Positions 44,885 to 57,003 of a stretch of 64,000 bases of DNA are shown one piece after another. How positions within the stretch are numbered: the first letter of the stretch is position 1; every line of letters starts with the position of its first letter. The notes beneath the pieces are model-generated. The model had not been told where the DNA came from. It did not search any database and worked only from the letters and a program-made list of their open reading frames with translations. Both the position numbers and the translations under genes were made by a program. The stretch comes from Rhododendron vialii (lineage: Eukaryota > Streptophyta > Magnoliopsida > Ericales > Ericaceae), in NCBI RefSeq assembly GCF_030253575.1, contig NC_080569.1:4775501-4839500 (forward strand). The letters are read 5' to 3'.

Positions 44885-46320
44885 ATGTGATCGGGTTTAG
44901 GGTATTTGCACAAAATTTGTTGTGGTGTTTGTCTGATACAACATGAAATAGTTTTCTTGCTGGATTTTTATCACTATACTTGTGACTGTGATGTTCGTAC
45001 TTCTGACTGAAATAAAGCCAAATTTCCGATGTTCTCAATAATTTTGTAGAATCGTTTTTTGCTCAAGTTTTTGCATAATACCACCAAGTCCTTAAGAAAA
45101 AGGTAATTTCTTATTTGTTTTCAATCCATTTAGTGGTGTAGGGAAAGGGTTATGAGAGCTTGAATCCTTGAGTTGATGAGCAGCAAATTCACTTGCCTCA
45201 TTTCACCTCCATCTTTTTTGTTTCATCTGGATTGTTGGTACAGTTCTCTGTATAGAATCCTTCGGTCCATATCGATGGCGGACCCCTTCTACTCCTCCTT
45301 AGCCAGGCCGGTCTTCCATCTGAGTTTCCCCGGCTTCCAAAAGCCTATAAGAATGAGTTACTGAGTGTGTTTCAGCTCGGCCATTCGATACAATGGTTGA
45401 GTGATTTGACGGTCTTCAAGACCTGTTCTCTTTCACGCTTTATCGTTCTTTTACTTAGATGGTTGCTCTTGCAGACAACTATCAAGGAGTGCCGGTCACC
45501 GGCAACGGAACTTGCAGTTGGCATACATGGCAAACAAACCGGGGCCTTCCCAACCCCCAACGGTAGAGAAAGTGACTTCCGAGTGATAGTTTGTGTTGTT
45601 TTGTACACAAGTTTAGTGAGTTGCGTCAGGAGAACATTTGAGCGATTGCTTAAGACTTGGACACCTCACTTTTCTCTTGTTGCTCGACTCACTCAAGGAA
45701 AACTCTCTTTGACACTAACTCACTCTAGGACTTGGACACCCCACTCTTTCTTGTATCAAGAGAGACTCTTTCTTGTATTAGAGTCTCTCTTGATTTCTCA
45801 TATACGTACCTAAAGGGACCCCTCCCTTATTTATAGAGGCCCTATGGATGATTTTCTAGATACAATTCTAGAGCAAAGGTTTCAAAAATTTCTAGTGAGA
45901 CCCGTAAGATTCCATTTTCTTTCGGAACAATTACATATTTTATGTCTGTATGTTAAATTTTTTTCTGAGTATTCATTTTAGGAGAATAATGAGGAATGAA
46001 AATGTGTAAATATATAAATACATCAAGCGAGCAATTCAAAGTTAAATAGTGTTCGTTGTCTCTTGTTTTTTAAATGGAGCATAAAACATGAATCACGCGA
46101 AACAAACGACAAATTGACCTCAAATTAAATACTAGGTCACCCTTGTATCTTCCAAATGGTTAACTTTCTAACCATACGGAAAGGAGAGAATTATGGCATC
46201 CTCAACATAACTCCTAAAATGTAGGCCACAGCAAACTACAAATACCTGGGCAAGCAAGAAAGCCCCTTCACAAACAAATCACAGAAAGCACCGAAAACAA
46301 GAAAGACAGAAGAAGAAGAA
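44885..46320. other. No supported gene; possible LTR debris near 45640-45900
   Basis: CTCTTTCTTGTATTAGAGTC-type text followed by CCCTTATTTATAGAGGCCC resembles the promoter part of Copia LTRs. No paired repeat or coding part is visible, so it stays tentative. Confidence 0.3.
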
Positions 46321-46325
46321 AAAAA

Positions 46326-47380
46326 ATGGCAACCACGACCCTCGCAACCATCCTTACCAAATGCCACCGTGCAGGAGCAACGGTGACCCCGAAACCCTGG
46401 AGCCCTGGGGTTCTTGTTTCCATTGCACCGCGCCCTTTTCAGGTGAACTGCACTTCTTACGATGATTTCGGTAATGTTACGTAAACAGAAGAAGTATATG
46501 AATTTTACCCAGAATGATGTGCTTTGAGTCATTTTTCATTAAAAAAACAGAGTTCGATCATCAACATAGCCATAAGTTACAGAAAAGAAATTATCGCATG
46601 ATTTGCATCCTTCGGATGAAAAAAATTTCAATTTACAAAAATCTTTCAGCAATGGCATTTTTGCCGCTGGCTACAATGATTTTGAAAGTGTTATTCTCGA
46701 ACAACTATACAATATTTGTCTGATGTAATACGTTAGAATTATTTAGCTTCTGTGTTTTATACGGCTTACCCGCAAAAAAACACATCATTATGGTTGATTT
46801 TATTATTTCTGTACCCTCCAATTTTCATCCAAAAAAGTCGTTGATTGAAACTTTGTGAGTCAGATCAGTACCGTTTGTCATTGTATATTTTCGTGACTAA
46901 CAAAACCTATACATATTTATAGGGAAATTTACGCCATGAGGTTACCGTTACACATGCACGTAGGTCTACTGAAGCAGGGAAAGAACATGCCGATGAGGCG
47001 GTGAAAGCCGCCAAAGATTTGAAAAATGATGCTTCCTCCACTGCTGAAGACGTGAGAGACATTGCACACTACCAGATTTTGTTTTCCTTAATTTACATTG
47101 TTTCATAAATTTTAGGATTTTTCTGACTAATTTTAAAATGTCAACTTCTCGTTTCAAGATGACCCAAAAAACAAAAGACGCGGCCGGGAAGGCAGCAAAC
47201 ACTGCGCAGGACATAACAGAGAAAGCCAAGCAAACCGCTGAAGACGCATGGGGCTCGGTTAAGGATACCACTCAGAAGATCAAAGACAAGGTTGTCGGAA
47301 AGGCCGAAGAATCGAAGGAGTCGGTGAAACAGAATTCCGAGAGCGTCAAGCGCAACATGAACATGAAAAACTACAACTAG
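46326..47380 (+). CDS. LEA (late embryogenesis abundant, LEA_4 type) protein, three exons, 155 aa, probably organelle-targeted
   Basis: Exons: 46326-46442, 46923-47051, 47159-47380, all phase 0 with GT/AG borders. The N-terminus (MATTTLATILTKCHRAGATV...PRPFQ) is hydroxylated, basic and free of acid residues, like a mitochondrial or plastid transit peptide. The rest is Ala/Lys/Glu-rich amphipathic helix with 11-mer-like repeats (EAGKEHADEAVKAAKDLKND, AAGKAANTAQDITEKAKQTA, EDAWGSVKDTTQKIKDKVVG), the LEA group 3 signature. Such proteins are disordered in solution and protect membranes and enzymes during drying or cold. No interruptions are visible. Organelle targeting is inferred. Confidence 0.85.
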
Positions 47381-47462
47381 CTCCTGAAATTTGCAAATCT
47401 GCACTGTCTATGTCTTTCACTGTACAAATTTTTTCCTTTTCTTTTTTTTTCTGTTGAAAATA

Positions 47463-47560
47463 AGACTTGGCCGAGTGGATGAGGCACTCCGTATCCAACA
47501 TGATGTCCGGATCCAAGTCTCACCATTGCGAGCTAGCTGCAATAACGTTGCTTAATTTTT
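47463..47560 (+). mobile_element. Possible tRNA-derived SINE fragment
   Basis: CTTGGCCGAGTGGATGAGGC resembles a tRNA A box, and GGATCCAAGTCTCACCATTG about 40 bp later is B-box-like. There is no clear tail or target duplication. It lies in the 3' flank of the LEA gene. Confidence 0.3.
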
Positions 47561-47699
47561 GTACTTCTTTCTGTACTACCATTTGGAGACAAAAGTCGCG
47601 CGGTTTTTTGAACCGAGAACTAGTGATTTTTGATCTGCAACCTAGGACTGATGGTTTTTTTTGGACCGAGGGCTGATGGTTGAAGATTGTAATTCATTC

Positions 47700-48062
47700 G
47701 CCTTGGCAAAAATTTGTATCGTCAATACTTTTTCCGAGTACGTAACATTTCTAGTCTTACAAACAAGGTCAAGTAGAAACTTTCTTGCATCCCAGTAACG
47801 CGTTCACTAACCAAACACTAAGATCAATAGCTTTTTAGCCGGTAAAACAAAAAGAATGAGAAGCTACTAAAAACTACCAGGAGAAATCACCAACTTAAAT
47901 TCGAGTCACGAAAAATCGTTCTTCCTGCTTCCTAAATGTGACATTGACCTCTTTTTACATCGAAAGCCCAACTTGCTTAAAAAAAAAAAAAAAAAAACTT
48001 ACAGGAGAGGGAAAACCCATTTTATTTCACTAAACTTGCAACTGTTGCACCAAAACAAATCA
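47700..48062. other. Short intergenic between convergent LEA and receptor-kinase genes
   Basis: No gene. It contains an A run (47977-47997) and the 3' UTR of the receptor kinase. Confidence 0.5.
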
Positions 48063-51000
48063 CTATTTGAAACCAACTTTGGCATTGGAGGAGGAAGAAT
48101 AAAGCAGGGAAGATGCAGAAAAGCTTGAATTATTACTACTTCCCAAGTGCAACCCCTCTATTTTTGTTGATGTCCCACCTCCGCTTGACCTCTGATCATC
48201 TCGTCCATCGCCACTTGCTTTGGATTCTCCTTGAAGAATAATTTGATCAACTTTCAGAAACTCCTCTCTCCCATGCCTGATTTCCTCCAGCACCGCAGCC
48301 ACATCCTTCATGGTTGGCCTGTCATCAGGGGATGAGTTGACACAAAGCAGAGCCACCCCCAGGGTCTGCATCATCTCCTCGATCTCGGATTCGGGCCTAG
48401 ATCGTAGGCCCGGGTCCAGAACCTCGATTCCACCCTTTTTCTGCCTCACCCAGTCCACAATGTGTAGCCCATCAGGTATTGTCGGGTCGATTGGTTGCTT
48501 CCCTGTTAACACTTCTAGTACTACCACACCGTAGCTGTAGACGTCGCTCTTCTCTGTGATCTTCATCATATAGCCATACTCTGCAGATAGCAATATGGAG
48601 AAAGAAATCAGATGAAGTGATTGTGAATTTCAAATTTAGCCTTAAAAGAGCAGCCGAATATCAGCTGTGAATTGGGCAGTGTGAATTAGCCACGAATTGA
48701 CAGGTACTGGAAAAACGGATGATACACAAGCCATTGCAGCACTACGGTCCACTAATATATGTGCAACGCTAGAAAATGATCATGTGAAACGATGTGTGAG
48801 GATCCGTTAAGTTGGTAGCTCAATATCGCAAATTTGGTTTCGTGGCAAACTTCTTGAAAAGGAAAACAACACAAACTCAGAAGTCAGAACTGTTCATCAC
48901 AAAAGGGTCTATGATAATAACATAATGTGCATTGTGAACATTATTTTGTGATTTTTTTTTTTCTGGTAATCGCATTGTTTTCTTTGAAGTAATGGGAAAC
49001 TTCCATTGTCGTAACACAAAATACAGTCCAAAGACTAGAAACACATGCAACTTTTAAGAAAGTTAGAACTGACCTGGAGCAATGTAGCCATAGGAACCAG
49101 CCACAGTACTAGAAGACCTAGCAAAATCACCAGCATCAACAAGCTTGGCAAGCCCAAAATCGGCAATATAAGGCTCAAATTCAAGACCAATGAGAATGTT
49201 ATTGGCCTTGATATCCCTATGAACGATTGGAGGAACGCAATCATGGTGCAAATAAGCTAACCCTTGTGCTGCTCCCAACACAATTTTATACCTCAACTCC
49301 CATTCCAAGCAACTCCCACTCCTTTCATGTAAAAGACTTCCTAAACTCCCATTAGGCATGTAATCATACATAAGCAGCCTTGTGTTTTGGTTCCAACAGC
49401 AACCCAAAAACTTCACAATGCGTTTGTGCCGGATGGAGCCGAGGGTCTTCACCTCAGTCGAGAAAGAATCGCGAACTCCTCCGTTGTTTTGGGAGCTGTA
49501 TTTGGAACCCATTGTTGTTGGCCATAGCTTTTTTACTGCTATGACTTCCCCGGTGTCCATTTCAGCACGGTAGACCATCCCCGAGCATCCCTTTCCGATC
49601 ACATTGGATTCGACTAGGCATTTCAAAACTTGTTCAACTGAGAAATTCAGCTTCTGGAAAGGACTAATCTGCCAAAGAAACGAATTCCCTCCTCCCATTT
49701 CAGAGTCAGTTTCCTCTCCATTAGTCACTCGAGTTCTGAAAAGTACAATTATCCCCACAACCGCCATTGCAACGGTCAAAACAGCGAGTAATGTGACGGC
49801 CAATTCTATTCTCCTTGACCGCCTAAGATGACTACTACCTTTCACCGCCCCTGTTCCTCCATTTGAATTGCTCAAGAAACATGAATTTTGGCCCGAAGTA
49901 CACAGCCCTTCATTCCCTTCTAACTCAGCTGCTGACATTTGTCGAAACAGCTTGTTATCAGGAAGATAACCAGTGAAGTCATTATAGGAGACGTTGAGAG
50001 AAACAAGGTTTTCAAGTCCCGAAAGAACCATCAAATCGCCTCCTAACTGGTTGTGAGACAGGTCAAGTGTGGAGAGCTTGTTGAGAGCAGAAATCTGGGT
50101 TGGAATCACTCCTGTTAGTTTATTCCAACTCAGATTCAAAGCAATATCAAGACCTTCAATTTGACATAGTTCAACAGGGATGTTGCCCAAGAGCGAATTG
50201 CTGCTGAGATCAAGTAACTGGAGACTCAAACACAGTCCAAGTGATGTGGGTATTGGTCCAGAGAAGGAGTTTGTGCTTAAAATGAGCGTATTGAGGGAAT
50301 TAAGATGACCAAAGATACCGGGTATTTGGCCCTCAAACTTGTTAACTGAGACATCCAATACTTCAAGCTGAGTAAGAGAGGATAGAGTAAGAGGCAAAAC
50401 GCCTCCAAATGAGTTATTGCTCAAATTCAGCATCTGCAAACCTGAGCAATTCCCGATTTCATTTGGCAAAGAACCAATGAAATTATTGTCAGAGATGTCA
50501 AGAAAACTGAGACTATATAGGAACCCAATTTCTTTTGGAACCCCACCACTGATGCTGTTTCCGACGAGCCTAAGCCGAACAAGAGAACTACAGTTACCTA
50601 TCTCGGGTGGAATCGAGCCGGTGATTTGGTTATAAATCAGAAGCAACTTTGTTAGATTCTGAAGATGAAATAGGCCTGGGGGAATACTACCAGTTATGAA
50701 ATTGTTAGACAAGTCCATTGATTGGAGACTTTTCAAACCAGAAAATTGTGAAGGAATGTTTCCCTCCAGTTTGTTCTGCCAAGCAAAGAAAACAGTTAAT
50801 TCTGTTAGCATCCCCAATTCAGGTGGAATGGTACCTGATATCTGATTGGTGTCAAGCTGCAACTGCACAAGTGCAGTGGCATTGGAAAGAACCGGAGGGA
50901 TTGAACCCGAGATATTGTTGTTACTCAGCATCAACTCCTCAAGCATTGACAAGTTTCCAAACGACTTCGGTATGCTTCCAGAGAGAGAATTCAAAGAAAG

Positions 51001-52071
51001 ATCCATGATCAATAAGCTTCTGCAGTTTCCTAATTCATCAGGAATGGAACCCACAAGATTGTTTTCCCATAACAGCAATTTCTCAAGATTTTCAAGATTA
51101 CCCAACTGTATAGGAATCGAACCTGAGAGGTTGTTTCCGTACAAATACAAGTCCACGAGCTCAGAACAGTTGCCTATTTCTGGTGGAATTTCGCCCGAAA
51201 GCAACGTAGTGTATACTGATAAAGTTTGAAGCTGTTTCAGATTTCCTAGTGAAGTAGGAAGGGACCCAGATACTTTAGTATCAGCTAGTCCAATCACCGT
51301 CAAATTCCGGCAGTTTCCGATCTCATCAGGAATGTTTCCAGTAATATCTCTGTTCCCCCCTGCTCGAAAAACTTCCAAATTTAGAAGTTTCCCTATCTCA
51401 GTAGGAATTCCCCCATTGATTTGGTTATCAAACAGTAGGAGACTCCTCAAATTTGTGCAGTTACCAATCTCCTGTGGGATTGGTCCAGAAAGCTGGTTGG
51501 AATTCACTACAAAATCCTGAAGGCTTTTCAAGAGGCCAATGCTTGTGGGAATGCTGCCAAAAAGATTGTTTGAACTGATATCAATTGAGATTAGTGAAGT
51601 GCAGCCACCAATGGAAAGAGGGATGGTGCCGGTGAGATTAGCGCCGGAAATGGTGAGGTTCTGGAGGAATTTGAGAGAGGAAAGATTGGAAGGGAAGGGG
51701 AGGCCTATGTCAATGGACTGAATGGTGATTTGGGTTACAAAGTTTTGAGAGGAACAAGTGATGTATGTCCAGTTACAAGGGTTTGGGTCAGATGGGTTCC
51801 AGTTTGAGAAGAAGGAATGGGGCAGTGATGAAGGAGAGGTCTGGAGCCATGAGATCAGTGAGGCAACTTCATTGTTCGCAGCACAAGAAGTGGAACATGA
51901 AAGGAAGATGAGGAGCAAAAAGATGAGATTTTGGTGGTGGGTATTGGAGGTGAAGAAGTGTTTCCTCGGCATTGGCATTGGTAATGGCATTGGCAACTGG
52001 ATTGGCCTCAAATCCCAGACCAGTTTTCTGGGTTTTGCATTGGGTCTCACTCTATGCATCTCTTTGTTCAT
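48063..52071 (-). CDS. RGI2-like: LRR receptor-like kinase of the RGI/RCH group (RGF-peptide receptor type)
   Basis: Exon 1 is 52071-49074 and exon 2 is 48580-48063, with a phase-1 intron (CCAG/GTCAGT; CTGCAG/AGTATGG). Domains in order: N-terminal tail and signal peptide (hydrophobic LIFLLLIFLS, residues 49-58), Cys-pair cap (NPCNWTYITC), about 23 LRRs, a transmembrane helix (ELAVTLLAVLTVAMAVVGII), and an active kinase with VIAVKKL, HRDIKANN, DFGLAKL and APE across the splice. The tail ends FSASSLLYSSSSNAKVGFK. Kinase text such as LNFSVEQVLKCLVESNVIGK is typical of Arabidopsis RGI1/RCH2 (At3g24240) and RGI2/RCH1 (At5g48940), which perceive RGF/GLV peptides controlling root meristems. The tail looks closer to RGI2. 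The true start may be an internal Met (residue 28, 32 or 34). The gene looks intact. Confidence 0.93.
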
Positions 52072-53922
52072 TCCTAAGCTTTCTCCTTCTATTAGTGCTA
52101 ATTAGTACTATATAGTATTATACAGCTAGTCCTAATCCTAAACTTACTTTTTAGTCAAGCAAGAAAAGAAGAGAGAAAAAAAGAAAAAGAAGAAGGAAAA
52201 AAAAGAAAAACATCATAAAAGGATAAAACCCACACCAACTCCACCATTTTCACCTCGGGGTTCTCCTCAGTTTTGAATTATTTTTTTGGTGCAACTCAGT
52301 TGTTTTTTTAATTTCCATTGTTTCTAGTACATAATTGAGCAAATAGAGGTAGCAAGTAGCCCAAAAGGGTGAGTCCGGTTAGTTGGTGAATTTGCTTCTT
52401 ATATATTGATCACGGAGAAAGAAATTTCTTGTAAATCCCTTTGTCCCGACACGTGCGGCCTGCCTCTGACTGGGCCAAAGAGAGAATTAGGCGAGGTCAC
52501 GTAAGCTAGCCTGAGCAACCTGACTCCATGGAACTAAAACATAAAAAGAGATAAGAGGTAGCATGTGTTCTTGCATTGTTTTCCTCAACGGAGCCTGGGA
52601 TTGGCTTGTAGTTTACTAGTTGTTATGGAGAATTGGGCTGAGACAATTGATCAACTCTTTCGCTGACGAAGTCAAAAGACACAGGGTTAAACAATGTTAG
52701 CAAAGGAGAAAACAAAAGGGTAAAAACTGAACAAAATAGTGGTGCCAAAGAGGGTTAGCCCAGAGTCCTAGGGCGTGACCTTGGGAAGCCCTCACTGGGG
52801 AATCAAACCACGTTGTGTGTGGTGTCAAAATTCAAAACCCTAATTATGTAGCCCTAGCCCCATCAAAATTCAAAACCCTAATTAAACAATGTAGCCATGT
52901 TGTTCCGAAAGGGTAACGATGATTGTGGTGGCTTCCCGATAACAAAAAGTAAAGAAAGCAATTCGTTTAATATGACGTTTACCTTGGGTTTGGGCTAATG
53001 CCAGAATTAAAGATTTTACTGACAACATAATAGTAATTTTTCAATATAAAATCAAATTTTAGTTATCTAACTGAGGTTACTTCGATCAAGTTCACGAATT
53101 TATCTTTGGGTTGGCGTTAATGCCACGACTAAGATGCTTTACACAATTTTCAAATTATGTTTATACTGTCAGACTTTGAATTCAGAGAAAATTAAAATGG
53201 TCAGATAGCCCAGCCCTAAGTAAAAGTTGGGCCAAAAAACATATCACTGCCCCTTCATTGTTGGACTCTCCTAATCCATCACAAGATTCACAAGAGAAGA
53301 TGATTTTTATCCATCAAGAAAAACCGCTGGGTTACAAGCCTATAGCCCAGCAGTTACCTCTTGGTACTCCTACAAGGGATGCCACATTTTTGAGTCTCGA
53401 GAGAGGCGTTTAGGGGTCAGGTCTATAGACAGCTTGTGAACCCCTTGTAGAATAACTAATTATCTCCTTTGCTTACCTCTAATGATGTATATTACACAAT
53501 ATTGGCCAAAAAAAAATGTTAATTCTAATACGTTCAAGTTATACTTTTCTCAACCCAAATACTGCAATTTTTCCCCAGTTTCAAAATTTATTTTCCAAAC
53601 CCATTATTCCAAAATATAAATAAATATTAAAATACTGGAGTACGTAATTTTCAGATTTATCTTTAAAACACTCGGATTTTGAATTTAGAAACAAAATTAA
53701 ATAGTCATTGGGCCCAAAACATAACAATAGACCCAGCAATCAGCATCCCATTTTAGTCATTGGACTCTTATTCCATCAGATGAATTTGAAATACCCAGAA
53801 ATAATTTGAGCTCAGTAGGCCCAAATCAATACCTTTCTTGACCCAAATACTGCAAATTTCCGCAGAACGAAGTGAACAGAGAGCCAACACCCTCCATCCA
53901 CCCATTATAGTACAATTCTGGA
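52072..53922. other. Intergenic between divergent genes, no gene seen
   Basis: This holds the promoters of the receptor kinase (leftward) and the plastid protein (rightward). A 20-bp word AAAATTCAAAACCCTAATTA occurs twice (about 52828 and 52865). GGGTTACAAGCCTATAGCCC near 53340 resembles common retroposon text but is not assignable. Confidence 0.5.
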
Positions 53923-53946
53923 GTGAAGAAGAAGAAATCAAGATAT

Positions 53947-56518
53947 ATGGCTTCTACAGCCACGCTTTGTTATTTTCCCTATAATCCTGCGAAATGTTAC
54001 AAGCAGCAGCAAACCCCATCCCTGAACCCTCAGTTTCTTTCCTCCAAATCCCTTTCATGTCTGAAGAAGCAATGTTCGCTCTCGACTATCCGACTGCAAA
54101 GTCTCAAAACCCACAAATTTCACGCCGTTCCCCGAATCTTCGCCTTACAATCCAATTTCTTGAAAGGTAATTAGCTTCCTTTTTCTCGAAACTTTCTCGG
54201 CTTCTTTTTTTGGGTTGAAAATTTCTTGACCTTTTTCTGTCAAGAGTGCTTCTGAATTAGCCCGAATTTGATGGTTGTTTCTTGTAATTTGATCACCAGT
54301 GGTGATCTTCACTTGATTTTGTTGATGAATAAAAGATGGAATTGTGGTTTAGTTGTTTTCGAGATTAATTTAGTGCAAAAATGTCTTTAATTTTGTTATG
54401 CTGTTGGAATTTTAATAACTGAGTGCGATAGTCTACAGACCATGTTGTTTTGGCAAAGTTGTGGAGAATTTGCCCCCTAATTAGATGGTTCTTTGTAGGT
54501 AGCTCGTACTTTGATCACCAATTAGGTAGCTCGTAATTCGATCACCAATTACTGTATTATCGTGTGGTTCATCACTTGTTTATGATCAATAAAAATGGAA
54601 ACTGGTTCCTTGGGTATTAGATTGGTGAGCCCATTGATAATGCCATTTGGTAATTTTCATCGTAACTGTCTTGGTAAGGAACTCCTTCTTGTTCTAATAG
54701 TCTTCCCCTTGGCTACAAACAATGAAGTAGACCGTCACGACACCTACTAGTGGTCTATGGTACTATGCAACGTGTAGCACTAGTCGAACACTGGCAATGT
54801 TTTGCAAAAAGTGAAGATTGAGCTTGTCAGAGCTTGCGTGTACAACTCAGGCCCCCATACGATTCCCACTACACATTCTTGACCAGGGCCGGCCCAAGGT
54901 ATTTGGATGCCCTAAGCCAAGTGATTGAATAGCACCCTACATAAATTTTCTAATATAAAAATAATAACCAGAAATACTTATCTATATATTATTTTCGTTC
55001 ATACTATTCAACATGGTAAATATTTCGGCCTTAATGGTTTGTGCGGTTGCAATAATATTCAGTGGACTCAGGTTTGAATCACAACAGCTCCAATTTGTGT
55101 GACTCGAGAATTTTTTTTTTGCAAAAAGACACTTCAAAAATGTACCCTACCAAAATTTGAACCCAGACATCTTATGTGGAAGGGTAAACACTTTACCACT
55201 GAACTACCAAATGAGTTTTTATTATAGTCTCGCACAGAAAATATATATACTTATATATATAGGAAGGGGTGCCCCATTTTTGGCCTAAAATATGGAGGCC
55301 CAAGGTGGCGGCCTCTTGGGCCTTGCCCTTTGGCCGGCCCTGTTCTTGACTTAACGCCGCCGTTCAATTTTGCAACCTGTCCTAATTGTTCTTGTGTCCT
55401 GTTTTATAGTTGTTCAAACAGTATGGAAGGTGGGGAAGGATGGAATTGAAGCTGGAACCAATCTAGTGCCTGTAAGTTCATCCCCCTTCTCTTTTGCTAT
55501 ATCCCTTGAAGGTTTGTCCGCTTTATAATATACTTCTTCTTGTTAGGATGCCGTTCCTAGACCAGTAGCAAGGATCTCTGTGGCTGTAGTTGCGGTGACC
55601 CTCACACTCTTTGTATTCAAGTCACTCCTCTCTACAGCTTTCTTCGTGCTAGTATGTTTATCAATACCTTTCAACTTCTAAGCTTTGAGGATTACCATTC
55701 TGCATTATAGCCGCAGTGAATTATTGTTGGGATAAATGCATTATGACTATTGCTTTTATTAGTTTATTTAAGTAGCCAAATTCGTGCAGGAAAAGGGGTA
55801 TATATGTTTGATGTAGCTTTGATACTCATGTAACATCATTTGGTCCTTAAGTGGAATGGAAACTAGCAAATAGATCAGTTTACCTCTTGAATAGCAAGCA
55901 TAGTGTCTTCTGTGCAACCGTATTTCATTGGTTTCCAAGGGATTTTCAGCCGATGAAGTCATAAATGCCACAAGTTACTACAGTGGAACGAGAATTTCAT
56001 TAGGGTTGTGGATAGCAGGCATGCATGCATGGCATGGATGTTGGTATATGGACGAACTGTTGTGTGTAAAGTGCACGAGTAACTGGTGTACCCCTTTATA
56101 TATCCATTGCATGCCTGCGCAAATAGGAGCTAATAGAAATTCTAAGTCCTTGAGATGCTCTTAATTTAATTCAATAATGTAGGAGGAACAGATTCATCTA
56201 TTGAAGACTTAAAAACATACTTTCAGATCATTGACAAGGGATTAGAAAATAACAAGTTCAAAATATGTTCGGAATGTAGACCTTGAAGTAAAAAGAAGAA
56301 AAGTAATGCCCTAAAAAAGAGACTGTTTGTTCAATAGAAACATGAAGGTGACAAAAACATTCTTTTTCTGGTGACAGTCAATGATGGGGCTCATATACTT
56401 GGCATTCATAGCTATGAACAAGGATGATGACTCGAGAGGGGGTGGAGGGCCTGGAGGCACCACTTCTACTGATGACAGTCTAGAAGAGGCAAGAAGAATA
56501 ATGGAAAAGTACAAGTGA
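53947..56518 (+). CDS. Plastid-targeted small membrane protein of unknown function, four exons, 175 aa
   Basis: Exons: 53947-54166, 55410-55471, 55547-55651, 56378-56518, all with GT/AG borders and a continuous frame. Residues 1 to about 60 are Ser/Lys-rich with few acids (MASTATLCYF...LSCLKKQCSLSTIRLQSLK), a chloroplast transit peptide. Then come VWKVGKDGIEAGTNLVP, a first membrane helix (ARISVAVVAVTLTLFVFKSL), a second hydrophobic stretch (MMGLIYLAFIAM), a Gly-rich linker and the end DDSLEEARRIMEKYK. The C-terminus looks conserved in type, but I do not know a named family. An upstream in-frame Met at 53923 (MKKKKSRYMAST) is less likely because it spoils the transit peptide. Intron 1 holds a hAT MITE. 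Confidence 0.8.
54884..55342. mobile_element. hAT MITE with CAGGGCCGGCCC ends, perfect 8-bp target repeat
   Basis: A 459-bp element in intron 1 of the plastid-protein gene. The ends CAGGGCCGGCCCAAGG and (complement) CAGGGCCGGCCAAAGG are flanked by TTCTTGAC on both sides (54876-54883, 55343-55350). It shares its terminus with the truncated hAT element at 24531. No transposase. Confidence 0.92.
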
Positions 56519-56899
56519 GTAAGGCAAGATTGAGGGGAATGCTTCTCTCTTTCTCTCTGCCTGATGTAATTATACCAATGTCTGGATATAGTCATGGACC
56601 ATGGTAACCAATTAAACGGGGTCAAACAATTGTCTTTCATCAATTTTCATCAAGATATGGCTTATTGATGAGTACTACTGCTGTTAATTTGAGAAGCTTC
56701 TTACTTGGACGTGCATCACATTGCTTTTTGATGCTTCACTGCCTATGCCCTACGAGAAATCTGGGGGACTCTATTTATTTTATTTTCCTTTTTTCAAGTA
56801 ATTGTTCCTTTGAATAGCTCATGTCATGGGTTCCAAAGTATGAATTCTATTGTAGTATTGCTAACAAATAAATAATTCGATGGGATTAAGTAAATACTT

Positions 56900-56999
56900 A
56901 CTCCTCATTAGCGCATTTCATAGCGGCAACCATGATATCAATGTGACCAGTGCACTTAATGCTTCTGTCGACTCCACCATTTGTCATCGCTGCAACAAC
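56900..56999 (-). pseudogene. Alcohol dehydrogenase (ADH) exon fragment
   Basis: On the minus strand after a possible acceptor (TTACTCAG) the frame reads VVAAMTNGGVDRSIKCTGHI then DIMVAAMKCANE. This resembles the plant ADH block EMTNGGVDRSVECTGN-x-x-AM-x-x-AFECVHDGWG in the NAD-binding domain. Similarity stops before the WG motif, and no other ADH exons are seen within several kb. It is an isolated relic in the 3' flank of the plastid-protein gene. Confidence 0.6.
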
Positions 57000-57003
57000 C
57001 TGA

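Noticed and set aside
45367-45813. 148-codon plus-strand ORF
   Set aside because: It overlaps probable LTR debris and has no conserved motif; treated as chance.
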